This document shows, piece after piece, positions 21,060 to 33,475 of a stretch of DNA of 64,000 nt. The translations under genes and the position numbers were made by a program. Under the pieces are notes generated by a model that saw nothing but the letters and a program-made list of their open reading frames with translations, searched no databases and was not told where the DNA came from. This DNA comes from Sipunculus nudus (taxonomy: Eukaryota > Annelida > Sipuncula > Golfingiida > Sipunculidae), in assembly GCA_026874595.1 (NCBI GenBank), contig CM049313.1, positions 12,335,508 through 12,399,507 on the forward strand. Direction: 5' to 3'. Every line of letters begins with the position of its first letter. Within the stretch, counting starts at the first letter, position 1.

Positions 21060-21680
21060 CAGAGGGGAGCACTGTATTTTTGTCCAATCAGATGAAACTT
21101 TGTGCTGGAAGACAAAGCCAAGCGAGGAATACACGGAGCCAATCATATTCATTTCTTTTTGAGTGACAGCTCATCCCCCAGCGTAACCGTCTAAACAGGC
21201 CACAGGCTCAGAGAGAATTGCCCCTGACGTGGTTTGCTTAGGGCCTTGGGCACATAGGATGCTCGGCCGGTGAGCTGTAATTCAAACGAAACGTAACAAC
21301 AAAGGCTGCGTGCACACCTCGCTGGCTGGTTTCAGTTCTGCAGACAACAGATACATGGCTACGCTAACACAGTCATAATGTCATAATCGAATCGATCGAT
21401 GATGCGAGAATGCAGAGGGAGCAATTTAAATTCGACCGGAAACTCATCAAACGGCGCTTGAAGCGCGGCTATGGGCGGAGCCAGGATGCCTGTCGAGTGT
21501 TTGTTTATTGGCATCTGATTGGCTGCTTGTCACATCGTACGCACGTTTATTTCAGTGGACAACAAACCGCCATCTGGTGTCTAAATATATCATAAACGGT
21601 CAAAGCTGGCAGCGTGAAAATCAGTTGCTTCTTTAGAGGCGCAAGATTTCCGCTGCCTCGGGAGCGTAGGCTGGGGGAAT
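21060..21680. promoter_or_regulatory. promoter-like GC-richer block
   Basis: Richer in G+C than its surroundings. It holds CCAAT-type boxes in both orientations (CCAATCAG near 21089, CCAATCAT near 21141, ATTGGCA near 21508, ATTGGCTG near 21519) and a GGGCGGAGCC box near 21474. No first exon could be tied to it, so this is a pattern-based guess. Confidence 0.22.
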
Positions 21681-22736
21681 AGTTGTATATTTTGTGATGT
21701 ATCATCGAATAACAGATACACGTGCACCACGAGCAAACGCGGGATATATTTTAATGTTCATGCTCATGTTAAACAAGAGTATAAAGAAAATAAGTCCCCC
21801 TGATGCGTAACGTTAGCACGTTTTAACTGCTTGCCGCCATGTTGATATTTTTTACCCACACTGGTCAAAAGCCCGTGGCTAAGTTAACTTCCTTTACTAG
21901 AGAGCAGATATCTCCGGATTCGCGTATTGCAAAATTTTTTTTTTTTTCGAGTTTGATGAATTACTATATACAGTATATATGCGTAACAACAGTGTGCACC
22001 ACATAGTTATTAAATAAGCAGTGTTGATATAATTGGCGATCAAACACACATGCGCAAATACATACCAAAGTTCATGACATTGTTATGAATTGCCATGGAA
22101 ACATCACCAGCTACTTGGCTTCAGTCTGATTTTCTGACAGAAAATGAAGCAAATAAACCGCATTAAGTCGTTAATGAGGATTTCCAGTTGGCAGCCGCAA
22201 CTAATTTTTCATTTAGATGGAGTGTGATTGAATACTTTGAATTTGTTTTCTGCAGCCACCTTCAATAAATAGTTTTAATATTTGACTTACTTTTTTCTTT
22301 GCATTTGAAATAAATATGAAATATTTTCTTCTGTTATGATACATACCGTTAGAAAATTGTCGGGAAAAGCTCTCTTTCCCTCTTTGAGTAGTTGGTTATC
22401 TTCTTATGAAGTATCAGACTTTTTTGCAATTACATGGCAGTCACTTGATGAAAGTCTAGCAAAGCACAAAGTGTTTTTTCTTTCTTTGACCGTTGACGAG
22501 CTATCGCTTTACTTTACTTGACCCCAAAACCAATTTGAGTTTCAAGAAGCAGATGATTAGACCGGTGGTTACCAGTAACCAATGGAGCATAAGGTCGAGA
22601 ATGATATTTGTGTCAGGCATAAGGACTTAGTGAAAAAAGGGGTCATTTTAGCCACAGGATAACTATTTAAAATTTCTCACGAAAGAAATCATGAACCGGC
22701 CTCCACCTCTTCCGCGTTGCCCAGAACCAAAGAAAG
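21681..22736. other. no supported gene
   Basis: Short frames only, for example 22336-22521 (61 codons) without splice context. Nothing else recognised. Confidence 0.4.
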
Positions 22737-22843
22737 TAGACTTGGACTCGAACCTCAAGGACTCGGACTTGAACTTGGACTCGAGTGACAAGGACTAGGA
22801 CTTGCACTCGGACTCCGATGTTTTGGACTCCACTACATCACTG
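22737..22843 (+). mobile_element. GACTCGGACTTGG-rich hAT-like element, right half
   Basis: CTTGGACTCGAACCTCAAGG and the following GACTTG/CACTCGGA words match the right half of the copy at 5404-5769. It ends GGACTCCACTACATCACTG. No left end was found. Confidence 0.55.
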
Positions 22844-23028
22844 GAAATCTTTGCTACCGATCGGATCCTATAGGACCCAATGGGTCTCGGGTGTGAAGAA
22901 ATAACTCGCGGACCACAGACGGATACCTCAGCGTGCCTGTAAGTTTGACTATACAGAAGGGGAAACGTGGTAATTATATATTATTGCCACTGCAAGGAGG
23001 GTATGCGTGCAACCCCATTTGTTAGTTT

Positions 23029-23051
23029 GTGTGTGTGTGTGTGTGTGTGTT
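23029..23051. repeat. (GT)n microsatellite
   Basis: About 11 GT units. Confidence 0.9.
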
Positions 23052-23847
23052 TGTTCACAACATAACTCACTCCGGCACGAACGGAATCACAGGTAATTTT
23101 CAGGACATTTATTTCAGGACGTTTATTAGACAATGAAGAATTGGTTAGATTTTTATGGTAATCCAGCACATGATTGGTTTCAGAATTATCATCAAGGAAT
23201 ATTCACAAATGTAGAGTCACTCATGCATAAATGAACCTTGGATTATGGGCTGAATAAGTCAGTGCAAACTCTGGTTGGGGAAGCATCCCACGATAGGGAC
23301 CCCCACATGGCGGAGGGTTGCATCCATAGGAATGCATATTTTAGTTCAATTGTTTTTAATCAATTATACTAGATGTGGATTGTGCGATGCATATCACTGT
23401 ATGTTATTAATACACGTAATAAAAGTAAATAGGTGCTTACACTAAACACAACTGAACGATGACGACTGCTCCCTGTTAATAGTTTATGTCACCTGATTAT
23501 CACCACTCGCCTAAAAACCCTTGTTTAAGCCTTATTTGGAACACTGCTGTCATAGTCACGATCATGTACACTTTGGTATCGGTGTGTCCTGTCTGAGATG
23601 TTTATGCTATTCCTCCATACAAGTAAAACGACTTATCGCACTTGTGTTGCACAATGAGGAATGAAGTACAAAGCAGTTTTCTAAAGACACGTTAACAAAT
23701 GAATGCCTACGCCTGTACCACTGTTTTTTATATGATTGAGTGGGATATGACATGGCCTTTGCCAATTCTAGGTCAATCACAATGTGAACTTAAGCTGAGT
23801 TTACCGGGTGCATGCGCGGTATGGGCTTGCAGATTGCGACAGCAAAA
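23052..23847. other. no feature recognised
   Basis: No open frame with support and no repeat visible. Confidence 0.4.
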
Positions 23848-23890
23848 CACAGGCAGATCCAGTGGAGGCATAGGGGCACGTGCCCTCTCT
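23848..23890 (+). mobile_element. hAT-like terminal fragment with CACGTGCC core
   Basis: CACAGGCAGATCCAGTGG followed by GGGGCACGTGCCCTC. The mirror-image partner, GGGGGGCACGTGCCCCC then CTTGATCCGCCTGTG, is at 58530-58578, so both are ends of one family. Confidence 0.5.
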
Positions 23891-23917
23891 TTAACATACG
23901 GTCCCAGTTAAGACGTG

Positions 23918-24640
23918 AGCTAACCACGATATCACTGTGATATCATTAGAGAGTCATGGATGTGAGTTCACTACTGTGAACCCACTGTGAACTCATGGTT
24001 AACTAACTGCAGTGAGTTCATGTCTGTTACACAACAGTGAGTTCACAGTGATATCACAGAGTGACGTCAAAAATGTGACACAACAGTGAATTCACAACTG
24101 TGGGCTCAAAGTGATATCATAGCATGAGTTTATGTCTGTTACAAAACAGTGAGTTCACAGTGATATCAGAGGATGACGTCAAAAATGTGACACCACAGTG
24201 AATTCACAACCGTGAGTTCACAGTGGTATCATGGCATGAGTTCACAGTGATATCACAGGATGACGTCAAAGAATGTGACACCATGGTGAATTCACAACTG
24301 TGGGCTCAAAGTGATATCATAGCATGAATTCATGTCTGTTACACAACAGTGAGTTCACAGTGATATCAGAGGATGACGTCAAAAATGTGACACCACAGTG
24401 AATTCACAACCGTGAGTTCACAGTGGTATCATGGCATGAGTTCACAGTGATATCACAGGATGACGTCAAAAAATGTGACACCATGGTGAATTCACAACTG
24501 TGGGCTCAAAGTGATATCATAGCATGAGTTTATGTCTGTTACACAACAGTGAGTTCACAGTGATATCAGAGGATGACGTCAAAAATGTGACACCCTGGTG
24601 AATTCACAACGGTGAGCTCACAGTGATATCATGGCAGATA
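23918..24640. repeat. higher-order tandem array with an exact 200-bp period
   Basis: Two related monomers of about 87 and 113 bases alternate. TGACGTCA occurs at 24062, 24174, 24261, 24374, 24461 and 24574; 24174 to 24374 to 24574, and 24261 to 24461, are exactly 200 apart. GATATC, TTCACAGTGATATC and CACAACTGTG words with inverted symmetry fill each unit. Confidence 0.9.
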
Positions 24641-25170
24641 TGTAAGTTGCAGATATGTAAGGGAAAGAATGAAATATATATAGAGTCAAGAATTATATCA
24701 ACAGAAAAGCAAGCCGACAGGCAACATACAGAGACTGTGTGTGCATGTCAAGTCAGTGCATGGACATATTTCATTTGTACCTGTTCTAGATTGTTATTTT
24801 TAATTAAATTATCAATTCTGTAATTTTTTAAAACACTGCAAAAAAGTCATAAAACTAATCAAATTTAATTTTTTGGTTAAATTGTCAATTCTCATATATG
24901 TTTTTCACAAAATTAATATATATATATATAAATTTACTGTAACAAATTTAAATAATAACCTTTGCTTTAGGCTTCATATATTTTTTTGGCGATGATATAT
25001 GCTGTCTAACACAATGCTCAAACTTAATATTTCTTGATTTACAAGCAAAAAAGTATTAATACAGTATTATTTCAACCCCCAAAATGAACCATGCCCTATA
25101 AGTGTATTAAAAATTCTTAGATATTTCTCTCTCAGTATAAACTTTACAGCTGTTCAAGTAGTAAGGTGAA
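24641..25170. other. AT-rich stretch, nothing recognised
   Basis: Contains a short (TA) tract near 24918. No gene. Confidence 0.45.
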
Positions 25171-25304
25171 CTAATTTGGTCCATATAGAACAAGAATACA
25201 CAGAAAAAGTCGGATCACCACGTACTGTGTATTCTTGTTGTATATCTCCATGAGATGGACCAGCATGGCCATTCAACATCTTTCTATATAATTTGGTCCA
25301 TATT
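25171..25304. repeat. small hairpin insertion between 14-bp direct repeats
   Basis: AATTTGGTCCATAT occurs at both edges. Between them ACAAGAATACACAG (about 25190-25203) pairs perfectly with CTGTGTATTCTTGT (about 25225-25238), and GGTCCAT with ATGGACC further out. It reads like a short foldback insertion with target duplication, but the direct repeat may itself be part of the foldback. Confidence 0.45.
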
Positions 25305-25847
25305 AATCATGGCCAATCTTTTTCTATTGCAAAGTAGATTTCTTTTATAAATAGTGAAATATGCTGAAAAAATAAAATAAAGATCTGCTGAATTTATTTG
25401 ATAGATATGTTAGATGGCATAGCAACCCAGCGTTGATGGTCTTTGAGATTAAAATACAAAAGGAATTTGGTAAACTAATAGGCATTATAAAGGTCTAAAG
25501 GTTAATTCAAAGACTGCACTTCACAGGATTGTTTTAACTTAATTTTATGATCTTTGGAGATAAGCCAAGAAAACTGATAAAATAAAGGGTATATGTAGGC
25601 ATTTAACAGTCTAACTACATATATAACTGTTCAACCTGAGATCAGATCTGCAAGTATATATGATCATGTTATTTTTATGTAAAAATATATTTTGTTACTT
25701 ATATATGATTATTTACTTTCTATTAATTCTCTAAAATACTTTTGAAATAAGCTGTATTTAAAAATCTTAATTATCTTAAAGATGAAAGACATGGTCAATT
25801 TATCAATAGCTGATTTAAATAAAAAAAGTCGATTTAAATAAAAAACA
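25305..25847. other. AT-rich stretch, nothing recognised
   Basis: No gene or repeat recognised between the hairpin and the second HINE. Confidence 0.4.
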
Positions 25848-26256
25848 AAGGGACCCATGGGTCACGGCACTCTGCTGTTATATATGATAAAAAATATGAT
25901 TTGGGAAAGAGGCACATGCTTGTTTTGTGTGGTAGTAAATATAAGCTTTATTATGAGTTGTTGGTGTTTAGCTTATGTATGATTTTGATAGTATCTTTGG
26001 AGACAGGGAAGAGGATTGATTTCATTTATTTTATTAACAAATTGAGTGCTATTGTCAAACAGATTTTGACTTGGCCATATAACTTATAAGCAGCACATAT
26101 TATAAAAGAGTTTAACTATTTATTAAAATTTAATACCAAATATTGTGCCAATATAATTTTTATTAAAAAAAAATAATAAGAAAATCATATGATTTTTTAA
26201 AATAAGATATAGCTGAAATGATTATTGAAATAATATTATAGAATATATTCATGAAT

Positions 26257-26954
26257 GCATTCATGAATACATTTTGAAAGTATCTGCACTGGTATTCAAA
26301 TACTTTCATTTTTACCTGAATTCCCATTCTTATGCAATAAATTTTTTTAATGCAGTACATATTCATATTTAAATACATTTGCAAAGCATTCGCACCTTGT
26401 CTAGTATTTATTCAGTTTTAGCCAAACAAAGATGTTGAGAATCCAGAATATACAAAATTCACAAATTTAAATAATGATCATAAGTACCTGGTTTTATGGC
26501 TTTTATCTATATTATAAAAAATAAATGTAATATATTCACTTTGGACTACTTTCACATCAATCTACACACTAGACACAGTAGGAATCTAGATTAATATTAT
26601 CAACTGCATTCATGAATACATTTTGAAAGTATCTGCACTGGTATTCAAATACTTTCATTTTTACCTGAATTCCCATTCTTATGCAATAATTTTTTTAATG
26701 CAGTACATATTCATATTTAAATACATTTGCAAAGCATTCGCACCTTGTCTAGTATTTATTCAGTTTTAGCCAAACAAAGATGTTGAGAATCCAGAATATA
26801 CAAAATTCACAAATTTAAATAATGATCATAAGTACCTGGTTTTATGGCTTTTATCTATATTATAAAAAATAAATGTAATATATTCACTTTGGACTACTTT
26901 CACATCAATCTACACACTAGACACAGTAGGAATCTAGATTAATATTATCAACTG
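26257..26954 (+). repeat. 349-bp direct tandem duplication inside HINE copy 2
   Basis: 26257-26605 and 26606-26954 are almost identical over 349 bases. The clear difference is one base in an A/T run (ATAAATTTTTTT against ATAATTTTTTT). The junction carries TGCATTCATGAAT, also present before the first copy, so short homology may have driven it. Confidence 0.92.
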
Positions 26955-27547
26955 CATCTTTGTCTATCATTAATTTACTTCATATGATCCCTAATGATTA
27001 GTAATGAATAATATGATTTATTTTTTTATCATTAAAATTTCACTGATAAATACCATAGGTGACTGCATAGTGTCATTTGGAATAACATTGACATTGACAT
27101 TCTATCCGTCCATACAAGATTCTTACATCATCAGTAACTGCAAGTTAATTTTCTATTATTCATCAACTAACAAATTCCTTTTCTACTAATTTTTCTTAAT
27201 TTGTTATGAAAAACCAAAACAAAATTATTAATTTATATTGTTTATTGTTATATGTTGTTTTTCAAAACAACTACTAGATGAGTTAGATTGGACACCTGGA
27301 TCACCTGTGGCTGGGCATTAGCTGCCTGGCTGCCCCAGTGTATGCTTCGCTCAAGCATGCATAATCTGATGAAAGGTCAACAAGGTCAACATACAGGTGA
27401 CTGAAGAGGGGCTGGATTAAGCCTAGGTCTGACATGGTCTCATAAAAACATTAATAAAAGCTACAATTTTTGGCCATTTTCTTTCAGTTTTCTAAACTAG
27501 AAAGCTGAAATCCTTTTGTGCGCATGATATAAAAATTATATCAACAG

Positions 27548-28690
27548 TGCTCACAGGAAACAAATGTGCCATGGTCAAAATGGGGCAAAATTTAAGGTAC
27601 TAATTTTATATTTATACTAATAACTTATAATATTTGAAAAATTCAGAGCTAATTTTTGGTATTCAATTGAATCTTGATTAAATAATGTAACATCCCTGAC
27701 AAAAAAATCTCTAGCTTCAGCAATCCTCTTGTTAAGGGAGTAAATATATTTCTTGATTTTTTAAAAAGTGCATTATGTTTGGGCCCATAACTGGCATGTG
27801 CATAGCGAATGTATAGAAAAATATTTATATTATATATGATCAAAGTCAGATCAGTGGTTTGGATATTAGGCAGTCTTACAGTGTAACAATTGGTTTTTAA
27901 TGGAAAAATGAAGTTTTTCATTAATATTTCGAAGGAATTAAGTCCTAGTGATAAAATTCTTGGCATGGTAGGGGATTATGGAGACATCTAACTGTATGCT
28001 AAATTTAAGGAACTTAGAGCTGAAGCTGGGGAGCTGAGCTCTAGCAAACTGAATAACACTAGCTTGATGTAAACTTGATGTGACATGGTGCTTGAAACTT
28101 GAATAAAATCTACAGTGTTTGATCAACTGGTTTAAATTTTTTTGTGTTAATAGACAAAATGCTAACAAACACATGCTATGAAAATTAAATGCACAGTACT
28201 TACAGGAAAAAAACGTGCCATGGTCAAACTTGGGCAAAATTTAAGGTACCAATTTTATATTTTTGCCAATATTTAAAAATATTTAACAGATTTTGATCTA
28301 ATTTTCGGTATACAATTAAATTTTGATCAATTAAAGTTATATTACTGAAAAAAAGTCCCTTACTTTAACACTTTTGGTCTTAAGTGACCAAATATCTTTC
28401 CTGATTTTATTTTTAAAGTCCATTATGTTTGGGCCCATAACTTTTTTAAATTAAGTAATACTGACTTAATTTCTGGCATGTGCATAGGAACTATATAGAG
28501 GAATATTTATGGTAAATATGAAGAAAACCAGATGAGTGGTTTTGATATAAGGCAGTCCTGAAGGGTGAAATAAGATTTCTAATAAAAAATTTAGTTTTTT
28601 TAATATCTCGAAGGAACGAAGTCCTAATGACCCAATTTTTTGGCATGGTAGGAGATTTTTTGGACATCTAACTGTATGGCCATTTTCAGA
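27548..28690 (+). repeat. two ~650-bp core units of HINE copy 2
   Basis: GTGCCATGGTCAAA, CAAAATTTAAGGTAC, TATGTTTGGGCCCATAAC, CTGGCATGTGCATAG and CTTGGCATGGTAGG-like words recur in the same order about 650 bases apart, with clear divergence. The core of a HINE is normally tandem. Confidence 0.75.
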
Positions 28691-28839
28691 TTCGTAGGTC
28701 CAATGGTGTCGAAACGTGCCAGTCTTACGGACGGACATCCGGACGGACGGAAAGACAGACAGACGGACGGACGACGGACAATGGACCACGACTATAGCTC
28801 AGATGACTTATAGTCAGCTGAGCTAAAAATCCAAAATCA

Positions 28840-29635
28840 TGATTTTTTAATGAATGATGATTTTTTTACTAGCCCTGTAAATAATGGTTGGGAGGATGGA
28901 AATTTAGCTAATTAGGGTAAATACTGCTTGTAAAAAATATAATAATTGATCATTTATTATACATTTGTATCAATATATGATGTTGATGTGATAAGGAGGG
29001 GGTAGAACCTTAAAATCATATTGCTTGTTTGAAAAATAAATAGGCTAATAAATATGAAATCTGTAGCAATTTTCGACAGGAAATATTTAAATCTTGGGAA
29101 ATTAATCTCACCATTTAATAGAGAGACAGTTTGATAACAACTATAGCTTTAAGTGAAGTGTAAATTATAAACTGAGGCTGTACGTACTACTGAAGTCTGA
29201 TATTTGAGGCAACATTAATCGGACTGGGAAGAAATGCTTGTGCACTATCAATCAACACTCAGCCCAAAGGGTGTCTGGAGGCAGTTCGTAACATTATTCT
29301 TTGGCGCTAAAAGTCAGACCCTTGAGTGTTTGGCAAGTCAGTCCAGCTCGACCATTCAAACTGAACAAACATACTGAGATAAGTTTACAAATTATTTATA
29401 TTATCAAAGACATAAATTGATTTAACATGGATATATAAACCTAAATATTATTTTGTATTTTTGATTAATAATGAATTTGAACTTTATATACAGGATACAC
29501 ATGATACAATTTTCCGAGTACTTTGAGTAATGTATAGCACTGCTTCTTTATCCATATAAAAATTGGCATTGAGATTTTATACTATTATAGGAATAATTTA
29601 TATTAGTGAAAAGAAACAGTTAACTTAGTGATAGA
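28840..29635. other. AT-rich stretch, nothing recognised
   Basis: Between HINE copy 2 and the split LINE. No frame or repeat worth naming. Confidence 0.4.
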
Positions 29636-29810
29636 CAACACGGATTCAGGAGGGACAGATCATTAGAAACCCAATTAGCGGGCTTAGTTGGCCTGGCTGA
29701 AATCCTAAACTGCCGAGGCCGTGCTGACTTTTGTATCATGGACTTTAGTAAGGCCTTAGATATGGTACCGCACAAACGTCTTCTCAGTAAGGCCAGACTT
29801 TTTTAATTCT
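29624..29810 (+). mobile_element. split LINE, first part (RT palm with first catalytic Asp)
   Basis: One open frame reads SDRQHGFRRDRSLETQLAGL, then ADFCIMDFSKALDMVPHKRL, then LSKARLF and a stop. QHGFR and MDFSKALD.VPH are hallmark blocks of LINE reverse transcriptase. The next expected block (GIRGTTRYWI) appears only at 31649, after about 1.8 kb of foreign sequence. Confidence 0.9.
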
Positions 29811-31614
29811 TTGGTTTACGAACATGTTTGACAAAAGTGATAGGTAGGAGGTAGGAAAAAAAAAAGAAAAAAATTGAACAAACCTGGATACTGGTGTTCG
29901 TGAATCCTGTAGTGTACAGTTGGGTTATAAAATTCATTTTTAAATGGCACTATACAAACCTATATAAAATATATAAAATAATATATAAAAATTAAAATAT
30001 TATCATCCTCTTGAGTTTTCCACATGAATTATGCATGTGCCATGTTATTTCAAGCCATTCAAATGTCAGCGAAGGTAAAATAATGACAAATAAAAAGTTT
30101 AAACAGTAAAACTTATTAAGTTGTATATGATTTCATACACACCTGAAATAAAACTTCAGTCACTGTCCCTGCCAAGTGACTTGCCTATTTTATAAAGATT
30201 TACAAATTAAAGACCAGTCAAATACTTATACAAATACAAAATAATATATTTTTGTCATATATGCAAGGAGAAAACTAAATATTCACTGCTAGCATGATAG
30301 ACTGCAATTTTTATTTTTCAGTCGTGAATGACAATATGCAACTTGCAGTTATTCGCCTATTATATTATCAAATGTCAACAACATGGAACTCTGAGTCGGA
30401 GTGGTTTGATTCATGACCATGACCTTTCCTTTTTTTGTGTTGCGCATGTTTGATAGTCCTTTGAATATACAACTGCTAATAAAGTGACATTCCCATTGGA
30501 GATCACATTTGAATATACAACAACTGCTAATAAAGTGACATTTCCATTGGAGATCACATTGAATAATTCAACTATTTCAAAAGTTTAAAAAGAATTAATA
30601 ATCTTTATTTATTAATAAAGATCTGCATTTCTTACCACGGCCGTGACAGCACGTACCGTACTAAGTTAAATTAATATGCCGTCACTTGGCCACTGTCAGT
30701 CCGGTATTGCTTTAGCGGCATCCATACACATCAAAGCTTCCGTCACATCCGTTTAGAACAATTAAATGAATCCTTTCAAAGTTTCTGCATTTTAAATGGC
30801 TTTCATTTTAGCTTGCTTTTGTATTGACTTTAAAAAAACCCGCAAAGCCTACGCTTCACGTAAACCCGCGCCGCTAACACTACAGATAGTCGGAAATCCT
30901 GCAGAAACCCTGAGAATTCCTGGAGTTTTCAAAGAATACATGACGACCTCATGCAGTATACAATTTCATCTGTTCAGTAATTTTCTTTTAAGCGTTACAA
31001 GACTACGTTTTTAACTGTTGACAAGTTATAATATTTTTAAAGAGTAAGCTTGTGAAACTTAGCCAATTTGCAGAAATAAATAGCGTCTGACTTTAAGTGC
31101 AATAATTAGTCTTAGAAGTAAATTTGTTTGTATATCCAGCAAGTTATTAACAGTGGCGAGCTGGTAAAGCCGCTATGCAACCAAACTAATTTTCTTTTCT
31201 AATTCACATCTATCTAAAACAAATATGTTTAAAGAGGTAAATATGACATAAACGCTGGTTTAAAAATGTACTGTAGTGCAGAAAACGAACTTTGAAAACT
31301 CTCCAAGAATTCTCAATTTCCTGCTGAATTTTCTGACTACTTGATGGCCAATCAATTGCATTTATGGCCCAAGGATACCTATTGTGATTGGCTTAAACCC
31401 TCCATCTGTCATTACGAAAGTTACCTTAATTAGCCAATCATAAGAGTTCTAACGTTTGAGGTGATCAAATACACACGGTCACTGAACATTTCATTTGTCA
31501 ACAACCATGTTGGATTCAGCGACGCAATATAAAAGGAAAAAAGTAAAAAAAATGCCAATTTAATTTTTTTTATGAAATGAGGATATCGGAGGTCGGCGAG
31601 TTTGTAAACCGAAA
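29811..31614. other. 1.8-kb insertion splitting the LINE
   Basis: Flanked by a 19-bp inverted repeat, 29790-29808 and 31615-31633, identical at 18 positions. Inside it are a 48-bp tandem duplication at 30461-30560 (TTGAATATACAACTGCTAAT-type units) and a short inverted pair (TGAGAATTCCTGGAG near 30911, CTCCAAGAATTCTCA near 31296). No transposase or reverse-transcriptase frame was seen. The frame at 30796-31014 has no support. Confidence 0.5.
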
Positions 31615-31633
31615 AATTAAACAAGTCTGGCCT

Positions 31634-32330
31634 AAAATAGAAAACCTAGGTATCAGAGGGACAACCAGGTATTGGATTTAAGGCTGTCTCCCCCGCAGGC
31701 AACAAAAAGTCTGCATTAATGGGTAAAGCTCGTCCAGCTCGTCTGTGATCTCCGGAGTTCCTCAAGGAACAGTACTCGGATCCCTGTTGTTTCTCATCTT
31801 TATAAATGACCTTCGAGATGGACTCTCATCAAATGTTAAACTTTTCGCTGATGATGTAAAAGTGTATAAAACAATAAATCCAATAATGACTGGAGACATA
31901 CCACAAGACGATATAAATCCCCTATGCAAATGATACTTATCATGGTACATACACATAATTAACATGATTAACAAAGCATGCTTTGTTTTACGAAGTATGC
32001 TGGGATAACTAAGAAGAAACATGTGGTTTTGCTCTGTTCATACTAAAGAATAAGCTCACAAGACACTCGTGAGACGTGGAGTGGAATATTGCAGTTCAGT
32101 CTGGGACCCTTACCAGATAATACATCAGGATAACCTGGAGAAAGGCCAAAGAAGGGCTGTTAGATTATTTGTGAAACAAAAGGGCTGTTAGATTATTTGT
32201 GAAACTAAATGACTATAGAAATACCAGCAGTGTTACCAGTTTGATGAGAGAGCTGAACTGGGAGACATTACAAGTCAGAAGGGAAAAGGCTAGACTTAAA
32301 ACTCTCTACAAAGAAACCTATCAGATCATT
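31634..32330 (+). mobile_element. split LINE, second part (RT FADD box to C-terminus)
   Basis: Starts NLGIRGTTRYWI, then RRQQKVCING. The longest open frame (31745-31933) reads SGVPQGTVLGSLLFLIFIND, then SNVKLFADDVKVYKTI, keeping the catalytic FADD box. After stops comes VEYCSSVWDPYQ, then LEKGQRRAVRLFVK, then SVTSLMRELNWETLQVRR, the usual thumb and C-terminal region. A 28-base tandem duplication (32151-32178, repeated at once) breaks the last part. The element is inactive. Confidence 0.9.
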
Positions 32331-33189
32331 TGAACGAACATTAGTAGTTGCCATGCAGATGGAAATAATTCAATCAAAAACACGTCAATCGCATGAGCTA
32401 AGCTACAATGTAATCGGCGCAACAAAGTCTGTTCCAAGTATTCCCTTTATCTTCAAATGACTCTCGTTTGGAAAGCTCTACCATTTTCAATTAAGTAATC
32501 AAGTGATGCTGTGACTTTTTCTTCAAAATTAACCATGTTGAACTATAAACAGTAATGATCTACCAAGCGATGCATGATATGGTATATAAGTTGCATGATA
32601 TGGTATGTACGTTGATAGCCAAAGCAGAAGCGATTTGTGCAGTACAAGACAAGGGTCCGCACAAGCGAGAGACTGAGGATTCTTATACTGACCATGTGCA
32701 ATATGTGATTGTAGGTGTCCATGAAACAAAATGATGAAACACATGAAAAATAAAGTTCCGTTGTAATAAAAAATGTCGTCCAGAAGGACCGGAAGCTCTC
32801 CCCCCCCCCCCCAAGAAAAAATGTAGTCTTAGCATTATTAAATAGAACATCGCTGTCAGTCGGGTTTTAGTAAAACCGAGATTTATTAAAACTCCGTAAA
32901 AATCATTTTGTCTCCATAACTCTAAGATACACCTCACCGTAATATGGAATTTGGATAATAAACATTTTACTGGATTATAAACATTTTATAAGTGAATAAT
33001 GCAATATCGCATTACTAGAAGAAAAATTCAACTAGAAGAAAAATTCATCACCGGTGGCGCCACCTGCAGATAACAATCAAATATAAAGCGCATAAGCATT
33101 TTTCTGTTTTAGTCACTAGATGGCACTATTGAAATTTTTTTTGTTTTAACTTATTGGAAATGGTTCACTAGTTCACACACGCAGGTAAA
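32331..33189. other. no supported gene
   Basis: Contains a C run of about 14 at 32799-32812. Nothing else recognised. Confidence 0.4.
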
Positions 33190-33197
33190 GACCCACA

Positions 33198-33281
33198 CAG
33201 GGGCGTCAATATAGGGGGGATTGGGGTATATTCCCCATCCCCACTTTTTGGCAAGGGGGGGGATGGTCAATGTTATCAATG

Positions 33282-33317
<36 letters not shown>

Positions 33318-33412
33318 TAAATGAAATATAAGATTTGAACAGAAATATATAGACAGGCTCGATTTATGAGTTTACTGTGAAATATTGTATTGAAATGTAT
33401 TTGAAATTTAAG

Positions 33413-33475
<63 letters not shown>

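Larger units (their letters stand above)
25848..28826 (+). mobile_element. full-length pearl/HINE-like element, copy 2
   Basis: Begins AAAGGGACCCATGGGTCACG, matching copy 1 at 2257. It ends with an 8-bp perfect hairpin, TAGCTCAG (28795-28802) against CTGAGCTA (28818-28825), preceded by a GGACGGACGG-type run (28733-28780). Length 2.98 kb against 2.84 kb for copy 1. Its core is different: two tandem units of about 650 bases instead of the TGACCT array. Minus-strand frames of 99-107 codons at 27649-28789 arise from the core and the ACGG run and are not genes. Confidence 0.65.

Noticed and set aside
28466-28789. 107-codon minus-strand frame rich in SVR repeats
   Set aside because: Produced by the ACGG microsatellite and HINE core.
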